A stretch of 64,000 nucleotides of DNA, from contig JAEOAD010000420.1 of assembly GCA_036365145.1 (NCBI GenBank), positions 124,001-188,000 on the forward strand, given 5' to 3'. The stretch's first letter is position 1, and each line of letters opens with the position of its first letter. This DNA comes from Orientallactaga sibirica. Taxonomy: Eukaryota > Chordata > Mammalia > Rodentia > Dipodidae. Shown piece by piece: positions 10,961-21,706 of this stretch. The position numbers and the translations under genes were made by a program. The notes beneath the pieces were generated by a model that saw only the letters and a program-made list of their open reading frames with translations, ran no database searches and was not told the origin of the DNA.

Positions 10961-11280
10961 TCTATATGTAAAGGACAAATATACAGAGAAAGAAAACAGT
11001 GAGGTTATCCCATTTTCAATATCAACAAAAAAATTAAATACCTTGGAATAAGTCTAAGCAAGGATATGAAAGACCTCTAAAATGAAATCATATAAACATT
11101 GAAGAAAGAAATAGAGGAGGAATTGAGATGGATAGTTCTCCCATCCTCCTGGATAGGCAGAATTAATATTGTGAAAATGATAATAAGAAATATACAGATA
11201 TACAGATTTAATGCAATGCTAATATAAATGCCAGCATCATTCTTCACAGAAAATGAAAAAATGATCTCAAAATTCATATG

Positions 11281-11455
11281 GAGCTGGGCATGGTGGCACA
11301 CGCCTTTAATCCCAGTACTTGGATGCAGAGGTGGGAGGACTGCTGTGAGCTCAAGGCCACCCTGAGAATACACAGTGAATTCCAGGTCAGCCTGGCCTAC
11401 AGTGAGACCCTACCTTGAAAAACAAAAACAAAAACAAAAACAAAACAAACAAACA
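11281..11455 (+). mobile_element. B1 SINE inside L1
   Basis: Complete B1: 'gagctgggcatggtggcaca', 'cctttaatcccagtacttgg', 'gagctcaaggccaccctg', 'gtgagaccctaccttgaaaa', then an (ACAAAA)n tail. It lies within L1 ORF2 sequence. Confidence 0.9.
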
Positions 11456-11589
11456 AAAACAGCTCTGGTGTAATCACCATACTCTAAAGCTATATTACAA
11501 AGCCAACAAAACAGACAAAAAACAACAACAGCAGCAACAACAAAACAACATGGTACTGGAATAAAAATAAACATAGAGCAAAGGAACAG

Positions 11590-12066
11590 AATTGAAGAGC
11601 CAGATCTTAGGTCAGCTAGCTACAGCTGCTTGATCTTTGACAAAGGGCCAATAATGAAGAGTGGAGAAAATACAGCATCTTCAAAAAATGTTTGTTGGAC
11701 AAATTGGATGACCATATGTATAAAAATGAAATTAGATCCACTCATTTTGCCATACACAAGAATCAAGTCAAAATGGATTAAATACCTCAACATAAGACCT
11801 GATACTCTTCAACTAGTGGAAGAAAAAACAGGAGGCATTCTTCAAGATATAGGACTGGAAAAAGAATTCCTAAACAAAACCCCAGTTGCCCAGGACAGTA
11901 ACCAAGCACTCAACTAATGTAATCTCTTGAAGCTAAAAATCTTTTGCACAGACAAGCATACCATAAGCAGAGTCAATAGATTACCAGTGAATGTGAGAAA
12001 ATCTTTGCCGTTCATACCATGAAAGATGCTTAATATCTAGAATCTACAAAGAACTCAAAAAACTTA
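11590..12066 (+). pseudogene. L1 ORF2 C-terminal region, broken
   Basis: The frame at 11630-11917 includes LIFDKG-like, KMKLDP, PYTRIKSKWIKYLN, IRPDTLQLVEE and the LQDIGLEKEFL segments that mark the L1 ORF2 C-terminus. It ends in a stop and then continues, degraded, through 'aagaactcaaaaaacttagc'. It is interrupted at 12067 by a later insertion. Confidence 0.8.
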
Positions 12067-12243
12067 GCAAGGGTACTTCTGGTCAAGATGGTGTCTGCCT
12101 AACCACATCTCACCTCCTGGGGAAGGAAAGGCAAGACATTTAGGGTTAAGTGGGGTTTTTAAGGGTTTGCAGATTCTAGTAGACCTCCAGTGGAAGGGCA
12201 CAGAGGAGCAAAGTAGGGAATCCATTGATTCCCAAGTTCTCAG

Positions 12244-12425
12244 GTAGCCAGCAGTCTCTCAGCTGCTGTGAAGGAAATCCAGATCTGTGCCCCCCTTGTG
12301 GGTAAGTGTGGCATTGTGCCCTTGCATCATTTTGCATCTGGCTAAACGTGGGACCTGGAGATGGGAACCTGGTTCTTAGGCTTAGCAGGCAGGCACCTTA
12401 AAAGCTAAGCCATCTCTTCAGCCCG
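12244..12425 (-). mobile_element. tRNA-derived SINE nested in the 12067 element
   Basis: Reverse copy ending 'ctaagccatctcttcagcc' with 'gcatctggctaaacgtggga' and 'ggcttagcaggcaggcacc'. The (CT)n tail is missing, so the copy is 3'-truncated or rearranged. Confidence 0.8.
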
Positions 12426-12786
12426 AGAGATGCTTTCTTGATGAACCTAGTACCAACACAAAGGTGAAGGAGATAGAGTTGAGAACACTCAACTCCCATA
12501 AAACCAGATATCCAGAGATACAGAGGCTCTCAGGACCTAATCAATGAAGTAGACCTAAAACAAACCCAACATAGCTTGGGGATATTTGTGGAAGAGGGGG
12601 CAAAAATATTGTTAGAGCCACAAGTTGGGACATTATGCACAGAGATATTGCCTCTTCCCCATAATTGATGGCTACCCCCACAATGCATGGCCCACATTCC
12701 CCAAGAGGGAGGGTCCCTTTGGAGGGGGGGCAGGGAGGAGGCTAATGATGGTAGTAGCATAACTGTATATTCACTACCTGCATAAC

Positions 12787-12787
<1 letters not shown>

Positions 12788-12821
<34 letters not shown>
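12788..12821 (+). repeat. (TAA)n microsatellite
   Basis: About eleven TAA units in the tail of the 12067 element. Confidence 0.9.
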
Positions 12822-12825
<4 letters not shown>

Positions 12826-13018
12826 TAATAAAATTAAACAATACAAAATCAAACATCCACTTCTAAAAGAGAGCCAGAGAATTTAATAAGGAGTTCTCAG
12901 TAGAAGAATTAAAAATGGCTAACATACACTTAAGAAAATGTTCAACATCCCTAACCATTAGGAAAACGCAAATTAAAACAATTCTGAGATTCCACCTTAT
13001 CCCAGTAAGAATAGCACT

Positions 13019-13490
13019 TAGCTTTTCCCACCACTTCTGTTATCTCCCTTGCTGATCTCATTGTCTTCAATACCATGGTTTGTATTTTTATAAATGTGTA
13101 TCTGTTCTGAGTCAAGAATCCAACCAGGCTACTGAATGAATCAGGCAACGAACATAGCTTAAGACCAGTTAAGCATCTCTAAATATTGTCAACCCATATT
13201 GATCATCTGTCCTGTTCAGGCCAAAGATACATCAAGGCAAAGGAAACCTAGTCACACTGCTCTAAATGGGTGGACTACATGGTTGTAAGGTTAACTGTAA
13301 GGCGAGTTACAATAAAGAATTTAGCAGAAAAGCATCTCACAACAATAACCCAAGAAAAGTTATTTGTAAGGTTCATAAGAAATATTCCCGCAGTTCTTTC
13401 CCATAGTTAATTTCCATATTTTATTCTTATAGTTCATTTCCACAGTTTTTTTTCTGTTCCTATAGTTCATCCCTAGAGTTCACCCCCAAC
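13019..13490 (-). mobile_element. LTR-like element, second copy at 38786
   Basis: The reverse complement matches 38786-39170: 'atgaactataagaa', 'atgggaaagaactg', 'gtgtgactaggtttcct', 'gacagatgatcaatat' and 'tattttagagatgct'-type segments occur in the same order. It is probably one LTR family. Borders are approximate. Confidence 0.5.
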
Positions 13491-14165
13491 TCATGCATGT
13501 TAAGTCAGACACAGAGGTGGGCAACAAATGGCTATCGAAAGGGCTAAAAGTATCCTATGGGTAACCAGGTCTAATAAGGTGACAGTGAACTCCTGTTTTG
13601 TGCTCTCTGTTCTGCTAAGCATGGCTGACTTGTGGTCTTAGCATACCAGACTGAGGAGGAAGCATACTTCCCCCTAGGCAATGGCCTGTTTAGATAAGAA
13701 TGGAACACAGCAGGGAATCACAGCACTTGTGACCTAGAGTCTTGTTTAGCCATAGTCACATAGTTCATGTCTGGCTTAGATGTTTTTCTAGGGTACAGAA
13801 GGATACTTGTGTGAGAAACAGTGTGTTATTAAAAAATTATAGAGATGTTTTGAAATTCTTCAGATGGTGTTTTGAGAACTTCTTATGCTCAAGCAAGTTG
13901 AACTTAAATGAAATGTATTCACACTGTGAACATTATAAAAAGCAGCACTAGCGTAAAACAAAACATGCATTTGCTCATATTGCCCTGTGTCCCCCTTGTC
14001 CTGATTTCATTCACCTGCCTGGGGTCTCCACTCCTCTTTAGAGTGACCACAGTATCCCAAAGAAATTTATCTCATCCTGTAGCATTCTAACTCAGTAGGA
14101 TATCTATCAGCCCATTCTGCCTTGTTTGAGGAGGATGCAGTGTTTTCTGGGAACTTTAGTTAATA
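13491..14165. other. Intergenic, possibly ERV remainder
   Basis: Holds no recognised gene. Its higher GC and its position next to the LTR-like piece suggest it may be the remaining part of that element, but no retroviral motif is visible. Confidence 0.4.
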
Positions 14166-14480
14166 ATATTGTGAAACTTAATAACCAATGTTATTTCAAG
14201 GTGAGTCCTTTAGAAGGTGGTCAGTTTTGAGAATGGAGCTCTTATGAATAGAATGGTTCACCTTTGAGATTGGTTCAGGGTAGCTGCCATGTGAGGACAC
14301 AGCAAGAAGTTCCCATCTTTAAAGCAGCATGCATGATATAACCAGAGAGGGAATCTCTAGGTTCTTTGATTTTTAACTTTCCAGTCTTCAAAATTTGCAA
14401 TCATTAAATTTCTGTTATTTATGTAACCCAACCAAAGTTATTATGTTTTAGCATTCTGAATAGAATGATTCACTCTATCG
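14166..14480 (+). mobile_element. MLT1/MST-type MaLR LTR
   Basis: The ordered landmarks of this ancient mammalian LTR are readable: 'agaatggagctcttatgaat', 'ctgccatgtgaggacacagc', 'aacttttcagtcttcaaaa'-like, 'aaatttctgttatttatgta' and a final 'tgttttagcattctgaatag'. It predates the rodent-specific repeats around it. Confidence 0.7.
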
Positions 14481-14739
14481 TCCTTTCTCTTTTCCATATT
14501 GCCACTTACATGTAAAGTCACATCCACACAAATTCAGAAAATAAAAATTTAATCAGCATTTGTTTATGGAAATGGTAACTTTTGGGAAGGTAATAAAATA
14601 TAATGTTCAATAACTGAATCTGAAATATAATTTAAACACATCCATGAATTGTCTGTTCACAAAATACTTCTATTAGGTAAATTGAAATAAAATTTAATAT
14701 TGAAGCTAAATATTGAAGTCTGGTTCCCGGGTGGCATGT

Positions 14740-15250
14740 GTGGGGAAGATGGCAGTGTAAATAGAGGAGACCTAAGGTCCATCAGTAGGACAAAAAGATA
14801 GCTGACTGTAGCTGACTGCTCACCACAAGACTTGTTACCTCGACCATATCTTCCAGGGCCCAGGAGAAATTGCAGAGTAACCTGAGACATGAACAAGGCT
14901 CTTACTACTAGTAGGACAACCAGCTCCAGGGTTGTAGTCACCAACACAGTGATCAATCAAAACCTTTTCAGGCAGAAATACAGAAGTTACAGAGAACTCA
15001 ACACTAAATCAGACAGCCCATTAGGCATGCCATGGCTCTGGGAACATTGCAGAAGAGGGGCCTGAAAGATTGTAAGAGCACAGAGTGGGTGGAAATACCC
15101 TGAAGCATGGTCCACCCCCCCACACACACACTCTACCTCATTGGGACAGACTGAGGCCTTCATGACCCTATAGTGTATGCCATAACCCCACTGAGGAAAG
15201 CCACAGGTAGGGTTATATTATATATAAAATAAAATTTAAAAATAAAAATA
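14740..15250 (+). mobile_element. Diverged non-autonomous L1-type element
   Basis: It starts near 'ggggaagatggcagtgtaaa' and has an A-rich end at 15210-15250. The central 'atggctctgggaacattgca...agaggggcctgaaagattgt' lines up with 'gtggctcagagaaatttg...agggggcagaaagaatgt' in the neighbouring element, so the two are distant relatives. No coding capacity. The AAGATGGC near the start resembles the YY1-site motif of L1 5' ends. Confidence 0.5.
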
Positions 15251-15251
15251 G

Positions 15252-15600
15252 GAGTTAGAAGTTCTCTGTGTTTATCTCCTATTAAGCCAGATATCCAGAG
15301 ACACAGAGGCTTCCAAAACCTCATCACTGAAGTAGAACTAAAATGACCCCAATGTGGCTCAGAGAAATTTGTGGAAGAGGGGGCAGAAAGAATGTTAGAG
15401 TCACAAGTTGGGGCATTATGCACAGAGACTTGGCCAATCCCCCATAGCTCTTGACTACCCCCACAATGCGTGAACCACATTCCCCATTGATGAGGGTCCC
15501 TTTGGAAGAGGGAGGACAGGGAGGAGGATAATGGAGTCACCACTATGAATGTAAAACTAGAATAATATATGTAAAAATAAATAAAATTTTAAAAAATAAA
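15252..15600 (+). mobile_element. Non-autonomous element with short 5' inversion
   Basis: Positions 15281-15600 are a sense copy of the 12440/6692 repeat ending in an A-rich tail. The 29 bp before it (15252-15280) are the reverse complement, with two mismatches, of the segment that precedes the same point at 6796-6824. An inverted 5' piece joined exactly to a sense 3' piece again fits twin priming. Confidence 0.65.
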
Positions 15601-16194
15601 AATAAAATAAATTTAAGTACTAATAATCTTGCTGTAGACAGGTAATTGACTTAACAACACTCTGGAAATTCTGAAGGTGCCAGAGCTTGCTAGTGACAAA
15701 GCCAAAGTATAGATTTTTGCTTTTTATTATAAGGGAATGGACCTTCTTTATAAATTTTGAGACAGGGCCTCTCTAGATTCCTCAACTGATCTTGGATTTG
15801 TGATCTCCCAGCTTCATTCTCCAAGGAGGTTGAAATTCTAGGCCTGTACCATCAGGTGTGGTACAATAGTAGTTTGAGAAGGGAAATTTCCCATTTGTCC
15901 TCACTCTTGCATGCAGAGTAAATAATTTTGTCATTTTATTCTTTTTTCAGAAACTGACAACATTGTTTCTTTAATAAACTAATCAATCACTAATTTTCTA
16001 ATCCTATTTTTCTCAATGGTTTTATATTAATTTATTTATGAAAACTGAATGTGGGGAATTTGAAATTCATGTCATCAGATTATTTTAGCTTCTGTATGTA
16101 GATACATGTGCCTCATGTTTGCACACATACAGATCAGTGGAAGATGTCAGATAACTTCCTCTAACACTCTTCGATATTATTTCTTTGAGTCAGT
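15601..16194. other. Intergenic, no feature seen
   Basis: Moderately AT-rich sequence. The part near 15740-15870 ('gagacagggcctctctagat', 'gatcttggatttgtgatctc') may be an old reverse SINE, too diverged to name. Confidence 0.4.
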
Positions 16195-16219
16195 TACTTT
16201 CAGTGAACCTGAAGTGTTT

Positions 16220-16427
16220 TATTTTTATTATTATTTTTATTTCCGTGGCTAGACCAGCTGACTTGCAATCCTCAGTGATCTTCATGCCTTTGTCCCTTTC
16301 AGTGCTGAGGTGGCAGGTATATGTGTGTGTGGCCATGTCCAGCCCTTTTACATGAGTGCTTAGGGTCAGGCTGGCTTTTCTGTTTGCACAGTAAGGACTT
16401 TTACCCACTGAGCCATCTCTTCAGCCC
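16220..16427 (-). mobile_element. B4/B3-like rodent SINE
   Basis: The reverse copy ends 'ttttacccactgagccatct...cagccc', with 'gtgctgaggtggcaggtata' and 'catgagtgcttagggtcagg' upstream, in the order of old rodent B-type SINEs. Confidence 0.6.
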
Positions 16428-16678
16428 AGATTTTGATATATCTGTCAATACCTTAGGTGAGGCTGGGCAGAGACTACATATGAATCTCCTAAAAATTGGG
16501 AGGGGAAAAAAGTAAACAACTTTGAAAGAATAAAACAGTTGAGATAGAAAAGTCACATAGGCTAAAATAAATACTGAGATGGTATTACAATCTAGAATTC
16601 TGAATTTAATAAACATAAATTGTTTGAAATCAATCTGTAAAATAATTTAAAATTTTAATTATTAAAAACTGACCTACA

Positions 16679-16880
16679 GGCTGGAGAGATGGCTTAGCGG
16701 TTAAGGTGCCTGCCTGCTAAGCCTAAGCACGGGTTCCAATCTCCAGGTCCCACGTTTAGCCAGATGCAGTGATGTAAGGGAGCAATGCTGCACTTGACCA
16801 CAAGGGGGCGCACACGTCTGGATTTCTTTCACAGCAGCTAAGAGACTGCTGGTGCGCCCATCTCTGTCTGTGTGCATGGG
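16679..16880 (+). mobile_element. tRNA-derived SINE (long-body variant)
   Basis: Head 'ggctggagagatggcttagc', then 'cacgtttagccagatgcagt', 'acttgaccacaagggggcgc' and 'gcgcccatctctgtctg'. It carries the additional 'gatgtaagggagcaatgc' segment also seen at 43829-44079. Confidence 0.85.
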
Positions 16881-16882
16881 GA

Positions 16883-17000
16883 TCTGAGTTTGATGCAAAA
16901 GACCATGTAAAAAATGCCAGGTGTGATGGCACTTTTAATCTCAGTGCCAAAGAGAAGATGGAAACAGATAGGTCCTGTGGATTTGATGGACAGTCAGAGT
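16883..17000 (+). mobile_element. RSINE/B4 fragment
   Basis: 'gccaggtgtgatggcacttt' followed by 'gaaacagataggtcctgtgg' matches the B1-like part of the RSINE-type element at 37229-37560. Confidence 0.5.
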
Positions 17001-17016
17001 AACTTAAAAGAAAGAG

Positions 17017-17250
17017 AGCCGGAGAGATGGCTTAGAAGTGAAGGTGCTTGCCTGAAAAGCATTACAACCCAGGTTTGATTCACCACCAGTACCCCCATAA
17101 AGCCAGATGTACAAGGTGGTACATGCATCTGGATTTCCTTTGCAGTAGCTATAGGCCCTGGTGCACCCATTCTTTTCCTACCCCCCCCCATCTACCTCTT
17201 TCTGTGTCAACTCTCTCTCAAATAAATAAAATGTTTTTAAAAATAAAAGA
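17017..17250 (+). mobile_element. tRNA-derived SINE
   Basis: Complete plan: 'ccggagagatggcttagaag', 'gccagatgtacaaggtggta', 'gcagtagctataggccctgg' and 'caaataaataaaatg' tail. Confidence 0.85.
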
Positions 17251-18394
17251 AAGAAGAAAGGAAGAAATAAGAAAGAAGACATATGGGAAAAGTACAATAA
17301 CATAGATAAGGCTGTTGCTACTTATCATAATACCTTCTTTTGGCATATCTCCTGCCTAGCCTGGAAGCCTGAGGCTCTGCCTGAGAGGTTGTGACTCAGG
17401 AACATGTCTGTGGTGGCTTGCTTGGTTTGTTCCTCTTTGGCATCACAGATTTGCCTGTGAGCACACACTATTGCAACCTGAATCCTCCTGACAACATATG
17501 AAAAACTTTCATTTTTGGTGCTCATGTTCTTAAATTCTATTAAAGATATTTCAGTATAGAATTTAAGAACAAAGGGTAAGAGAGCAAAAAAAAAAAAAAA
17601 AAAAAAAAAAACATAGATGTGGGCTTCTCTAACAGAGAGTCTTGAAAACTATGGCATACATATTCAAGTGGGATGTATGGACTTCTCAAAGGAGAGTTGC
17701 CTCATGTTCTCAAAATTTTTATGGAGTTTATTGATTTCTTCAAAAGAATTTGCCAACATTTACTAGGGATTTTCTTCTTGTCTCTTTCCTTTTTATTTTA
17801 AAATATTTATTTATTTCTGACTCTTTCCTATTGTCAGAGTACAGACTATCAGGTTCACTTATAATGATGATAATCCCTTTAATAATTATAAATAATTTTT
17901 TTAGGATTCTTATCTGAAACTTTAAGCTCACTCACATTCCTTTCCTCACCACATGTAACACATTCCTTGTCTACACACTTGCTCTCTCACTGTACACTTT
18001 GATAACAACAGTGAGCAACCATCATGGCAGTAGTTCTTTATCTTTGAATTCAGCCTCAATCATGTTCATAGAACACTGTCAAAATGAAGGTAGATTCTTT
18101 GATGGAAGGACCTCTGGCCAGTACCCACAGAGCTCTTGTTTTTCTGTGAAACCTCATGTGCTGGGCTTCTGTTGTCTGCATTTTCTCTGAAAGTTGTGTT
18201 TTCCACACAGCTCCCAGAATGAATGGCCCATTAGGTTCTACTTACATCATTGTAGGGATTCTCTGATCTAAAGGTCCGCATTCTTCCATTTCCCTGCAAA
18301 CCAGTTTCAAAGGTCAAAACAACACATGTTCAGGTTCACAACATCAAGGTTTTCACTCTTTCTTGCTGTGAACAACTAACTGCATGGCAAGAAA
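17251..18394. other. Intergenic with hairpin and A tract
   Basis: No gene. It contains a perfect 15-bp inverted repeat (17526-17540 / 17556-17570, 15-nt loop) and a homopolymeric A tract at about 17587-17611. Confidence 0.5.
17526..17570. repeat. Perfect 15-bp hairpin
   Basis: The left arm GTTCTTAAATTCTAT and the right arm ATAGAATTTAAGAAC are exact reverse complements around a 15-nt loop. It is AT-rich and outside any recognised transposon. Confidence 0.8.
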
Positions 18395-18700
18395 CAACCT
18401 ACAGAAGGGTTTATTTTGAATCACAGGTTGAGGTTATACAGGTTAGGAGTTGGTTAAAGAACGGGAGGTGACCTTGAGTCTGCAGTCAGGAAGCAGAACG
18501 CAGAAAGGAAGTGGGGCTGTGTTATAAGACCTCAGAGCCCACATCCAGTGATCCACTTCCTCCAGTGATCCACTTCTCCTGGTGAAGCTTTATCTCATCC
18601 ACTTCCATACAAAGAGCACCACCATATGGGGACCAAGGATCACCTACATTATCTAATGAGGTTCCTTTCACATTTAAACTACAATACCCTGAATTGAGAT
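18395..18700 (-). mobile_element. Diverged LTR-type repeat
   Basis: The order 'gggtttattttgaatcacag', 'gaagtggggctgtgttataa', 'ccactt...ctccagtgatcc', 'caccaccatatggggaccaa' and 'ttaaactacaa' matches a common rodent LTR-like repeat in reverse. Borders are uncertain. Confidence 0.5.
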
Positions 18701-19344
18701 TACTGCTTAAAAAGTTGAAGTTTATGCTTTAAATGTCAAAAGTTTGCAACTTAGGTTTTATATAAAAATATCTCAAAATAAAATATGAAAACATTCAATT
18801 TAAAGTAACATCAAAATAATATATCATAGATATATTTTAAAATACAAATCTTATAAAAGGAAAAATATGAAACATTAACAAAAAAGCTATTAATAGTCAT
18901 AAATATAAAGATATCCTGCATTGTTTTTGAATTATTAAATGTAATATTGTTAATATATCATTGAACAAACTAGCTACTTCCTAGAGAATTCTTTGTACAT
19001 CTCTAACTTGTGTTGTGGCCCAATTCATATCATAGATCAGTGTTGTTTGATGAAGGTGTTTCTTTACAAGAATCACCATAAGCTTTAGAAGCAAGAGACC
19101 AGCACAAAGACATGGAAACATTTATTTTATTCATTTTATAAGTGCTATGTATCTATGAGGAGCTCATATGAATAATGAGGAATATCTCCTCTGCGATTAA
19201 ATTTGTGATCAATGTGATCAAATTCTCAGCCTCATTCCTATTGGCCCAAATATTTACCTAGTATTTCTCAAAGATAGTCTATACTTCAAAAAGCTTTAAA
19301 TAAATCATTTAAAATTTTTTTTAGCCATTGGAATTATTTTTTTT
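18701..19344. other. Intergenic, no feature seen
   Basis: Very AT-rich. No gene or repeat recognised. Confidence 0.5.
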
Positions 19345-19575
19345 TTTTAGAGATGGCTTAGCAGTTAAGGTGCTTTTCTGCAAAGCCTAAAGACTCATGT
19401 TTGACTCTCCAGATCCCATGTAAGCCAGACACACAAAAGGTAAGGTAAGCTGAGGGTCACATATGCCCAGTAGGTGGCAAAAGCGTCTGGAGTTCAATTG
19501 CAATGGCTGAGACCCTAGCTCACCAATTCTTTCTCTGTCTCACACTTTCTCTTGCTCTCTCTAAAAATATGTTAA
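19345..19575 (+). mobile_element. tRNA-derived SINE
   Basis: 'agagatggcttagcagttaa', 'catgtaagccagacacacaa', 'gcgtctggagttcaattgca' and a CT-rich end. It has a small insert (about 30 bp) after the cca-gacaca segment relative to other copies. Confidence 0.8.
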
Positions 19576-20140
19576 AATTGTTTTTCTTGGTCAACATTCT
19601 CATGAGTACAAGAGAAAATAAGACATGCTTTCTTTTTTAAATTAATTTTAATTGTTCTTTGAAATTTCATATATATAAATATATATTTATCTCAATTTTA
19701 CCATACATACAATTTGCAAATATAGACAATGTGCCCTAAGTTGGCATACAGGAATGATGGGGCATTTTTATGGAATTGACACAACAGCTGAGTCCAAAGA
19801 ATACCAGGAATTTTGTAGGTGATGTGAACAGTCTACAGGTACAAATATTTTTGTGTTTTCTGAACAGTATAGCCCAGAGATTCATATAGTTATGCATTTA
19901 TTAAATTATAAAATAAATAAGTTAAGAAAAACAATTTCATAGCTTGCATAACAACAACAAAAAAATTACAGTACTTTCTTTCTCCTAAGTAGTATTTCAT
20001 GATTTTGTTTACTTAACATCTTCTAAATAAATAGGAGATTCATTGATGTTCTCTGCTAAACTCATTTTTGAAAAATTTGTACATTTAAGCACCTGTAAGT
20101 AAAAATGATTTCTTTCCATAACATGATGTAACTCTTGTTT
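19576..20140. other. Intergenic, no feature seen
   Basis: AT-rich. Nothing recognisable apart from short TA-rich runs. Confidence 0.45.
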
Positions 20141-20276
20141 TTGGCTTGGGGTGTAGGGTCTTGCTCTAGCCCAGGCTGACCTGGAATTAGTCTCAAGCTG
20201 GTCGCAAACTCATAGTTATCCTCCTACCTCAGCCTCTGGAGTTCTGGGATTAAAGGCATGTGTCACCATGCCTGGC
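20141..20276 (-). mobile_element. B1 SINE
   Basis: Reverse B1: 'gtagggtcttgctctagccc', 'ggctgacctggaattagtct', 'ctctggagttctgggattaa' and 'ccatgcctggc'. Confidence 0.85.
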
Positions 20277-20705
20277 GTGATGTAACTCTTTAATGCATAA
20301 AATATCTACATTAATTTGTGAACAATTGATGTCCAAATTGCATTTTTTGAAGGTGAAAAATGGTATTTTTAAGTGATGATTATCAGCAAAAGGAATGGGT
20401 TTTGGAAAGATGTATGAAAAGGGTGCCAAGTTGCAGAAACACAGGAGGAATAAATTCAAGGGATCTATCAAACAACAGTAACTATAATTAACACTAAGGG
20501 AATATATTGTATTAAAACTTTATATATTTTATGTAATTCGACTATAAAATATTACAAGTATGTAAGGTAAGGTAATATATATGTTGTTTAGATCAACTTA
20601 ACTATTGAATAATGCATATATTAAACATCACATTGTATATAATAAATATGGACAATGTTACTTGTCAAAAGTATTTTAAAAGATTGAGTCATTTAAATTT
20701 AATGT
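20277..20705. other. Intergenic, no feature seen
   Basis: AT-rich sequence without a recognised element. Confidence 0.45.
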
Positions 20706-20745
20706 CAGACACACACAGACACACACAGACACACACACACACATA
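20706..20745 (+). repeat. (CA)n with CAGA interruptions
   Basis: ACACACAG units twice, then an uninterrupted ACAC run. Confidence 0.85.
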
Positions 20746-20789
20746 TATGTGTTTTTATAAGGTGTTCCTATATTTTATATACATAATAT

Positions 20790-20807
20790 ATAAAACGTCA
20801 TAGGAAC

Positions 20808-20851
<44 letters not shown>

Positions 20852-20871
20852 CATAGGAACATATTATAAAT
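20790..20871. repeat. (TA)n flanked by a short direct repeat
   Basis: The segment 'gtcataggaacatattata' occurs on both sides of about 18 TA units (near 20795-20814 and 20850-20869). Both copies are preceded by ATATAAAA(C/T). Confidence 0.75.
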
Positions 20872-21549
20872 CTTTTCCCAGTATGGGAGTTGCTGTGGTC
20901 TCCAAGGATAGAGAGGATAGGGAGACAGACTAAAAGAAATGTCCAAGAGCTAGTGCCCTCAGAACATATTCCACAGAGACAGAAACTACAATAAGCCAAT
21001 AATACAAGCTATCAAGTGATTAACATAGTTTACAGCCTATAAACACAGAGAGAAGATGCCTACAGAATAAATAAGGGTTGATTTCCAACCTAAACTGCAC
21101 CATATCTCACTTTAAACTAAAGATGTGCCACAAGGGGAAAAAAAAATGCCTGGATTTATTACTTGAATAATACAAATTTTTTAAAAGTCCAGTACATAAG
21201 GCCATTTTATATGAAAAGAGAAACCTGTAGCTGTTCATTCACAGCATATAAAAGGTAGGCAGTATGTATTTCTCTGTGCTTATTTCACTTTAGTGCACTT
21301 GTAATCTTATAAATCAAAAGGAAATAATTTTTCATTAAATACAACTATTATACAAATCTTCTGAATGCAGTGTCCACAATCTATACATATAAAATAACTT
21401 GCCTTTTACTTTATTTTTCATTTATTTTTATATTTTTAATTTGCCTATAATTTTTATAATGGTAATTGAGGCTTACAATGGGCATGAGATTTTTTTGTGT
21501 TTTAGGATGGTTTGTTATTGCTTGATGTTTGTTGACATTATAAAGAATA
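20872..21549. other. Intergenic, no feature seen
   Basis: No gene or repeat family recognised. Confidence 0.45.
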
Positions 21550-21706
21550 TAGCTGGCTGTGATGGCACACACCTTTAATCCCACCACTTGGAAGGTAGAG
21601 GTAGGAGGGTAGCTGTGAGTTCGAGGCCAACCTGAGACTGAAACTTTATAGTGAATTCCATATCAGCTTGAGCTAGAGCAAGACCCTACCTTAAAAAAAA
21701 AAAATG
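21550..21706 (+). mobile_element. B1 SINE
   Basis: 'agctggctgtgatggcacac', 'cctttaatcccaccacttgg', 'gagttcgaggccaacctgag', 'agcaagaccctaccttaaaa'. Confidence 0.85.

Larger units (their letters stand above)
12067..12842 (+). mobile_element. Non-autonomous retrotransposon inserted in L1
   Basis: It begins near 'ggtcaagatggtgtctgcc' and ends in a (TAA)n/A-rich tail. The 3' 400 bp match the repeats at 6533-6990 and 15281-15600 ('ccagatatccagagatacag', 'gtggaagagggggcaaaa', 'cacattccccaagaggg', 'gcagggaggagg'). No open frame of size is seen, so it probably uses L1 machinery. A SINE (12244-12425) is nested in its 5' part. Confidence 0.65.
8430..13018 (+). mobile_element. Degraded LINE-1 carrying three nested insertions
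   Basis: Remnant of one L1 copy in sense orientation: the ORF1-ORF2 junction region, endonuclease, reverse transcriptase, the ORF2 C-terminal region and the start of the 3' region. Three elements interrupt it: a SINE at 8502-8729, a B1 at 11281-11455 and a composite element at 12067-12842. L1 text resumes near 12843 ('caaaatcaaacatcc...agagagccagagaattta'), so the last insertion can be bracketed by L1 on both sides. Many stops and frameshifts make it inactive. Confidence 0.85.

Noticed and set aside
12470..12500. Short palindrome GAGTTGAG...CTCAACTC
   Set aside because: Eight-base arms within a retroelement. The corresponding text in the 6533 copy is not palindromic, so it is probably incidental.
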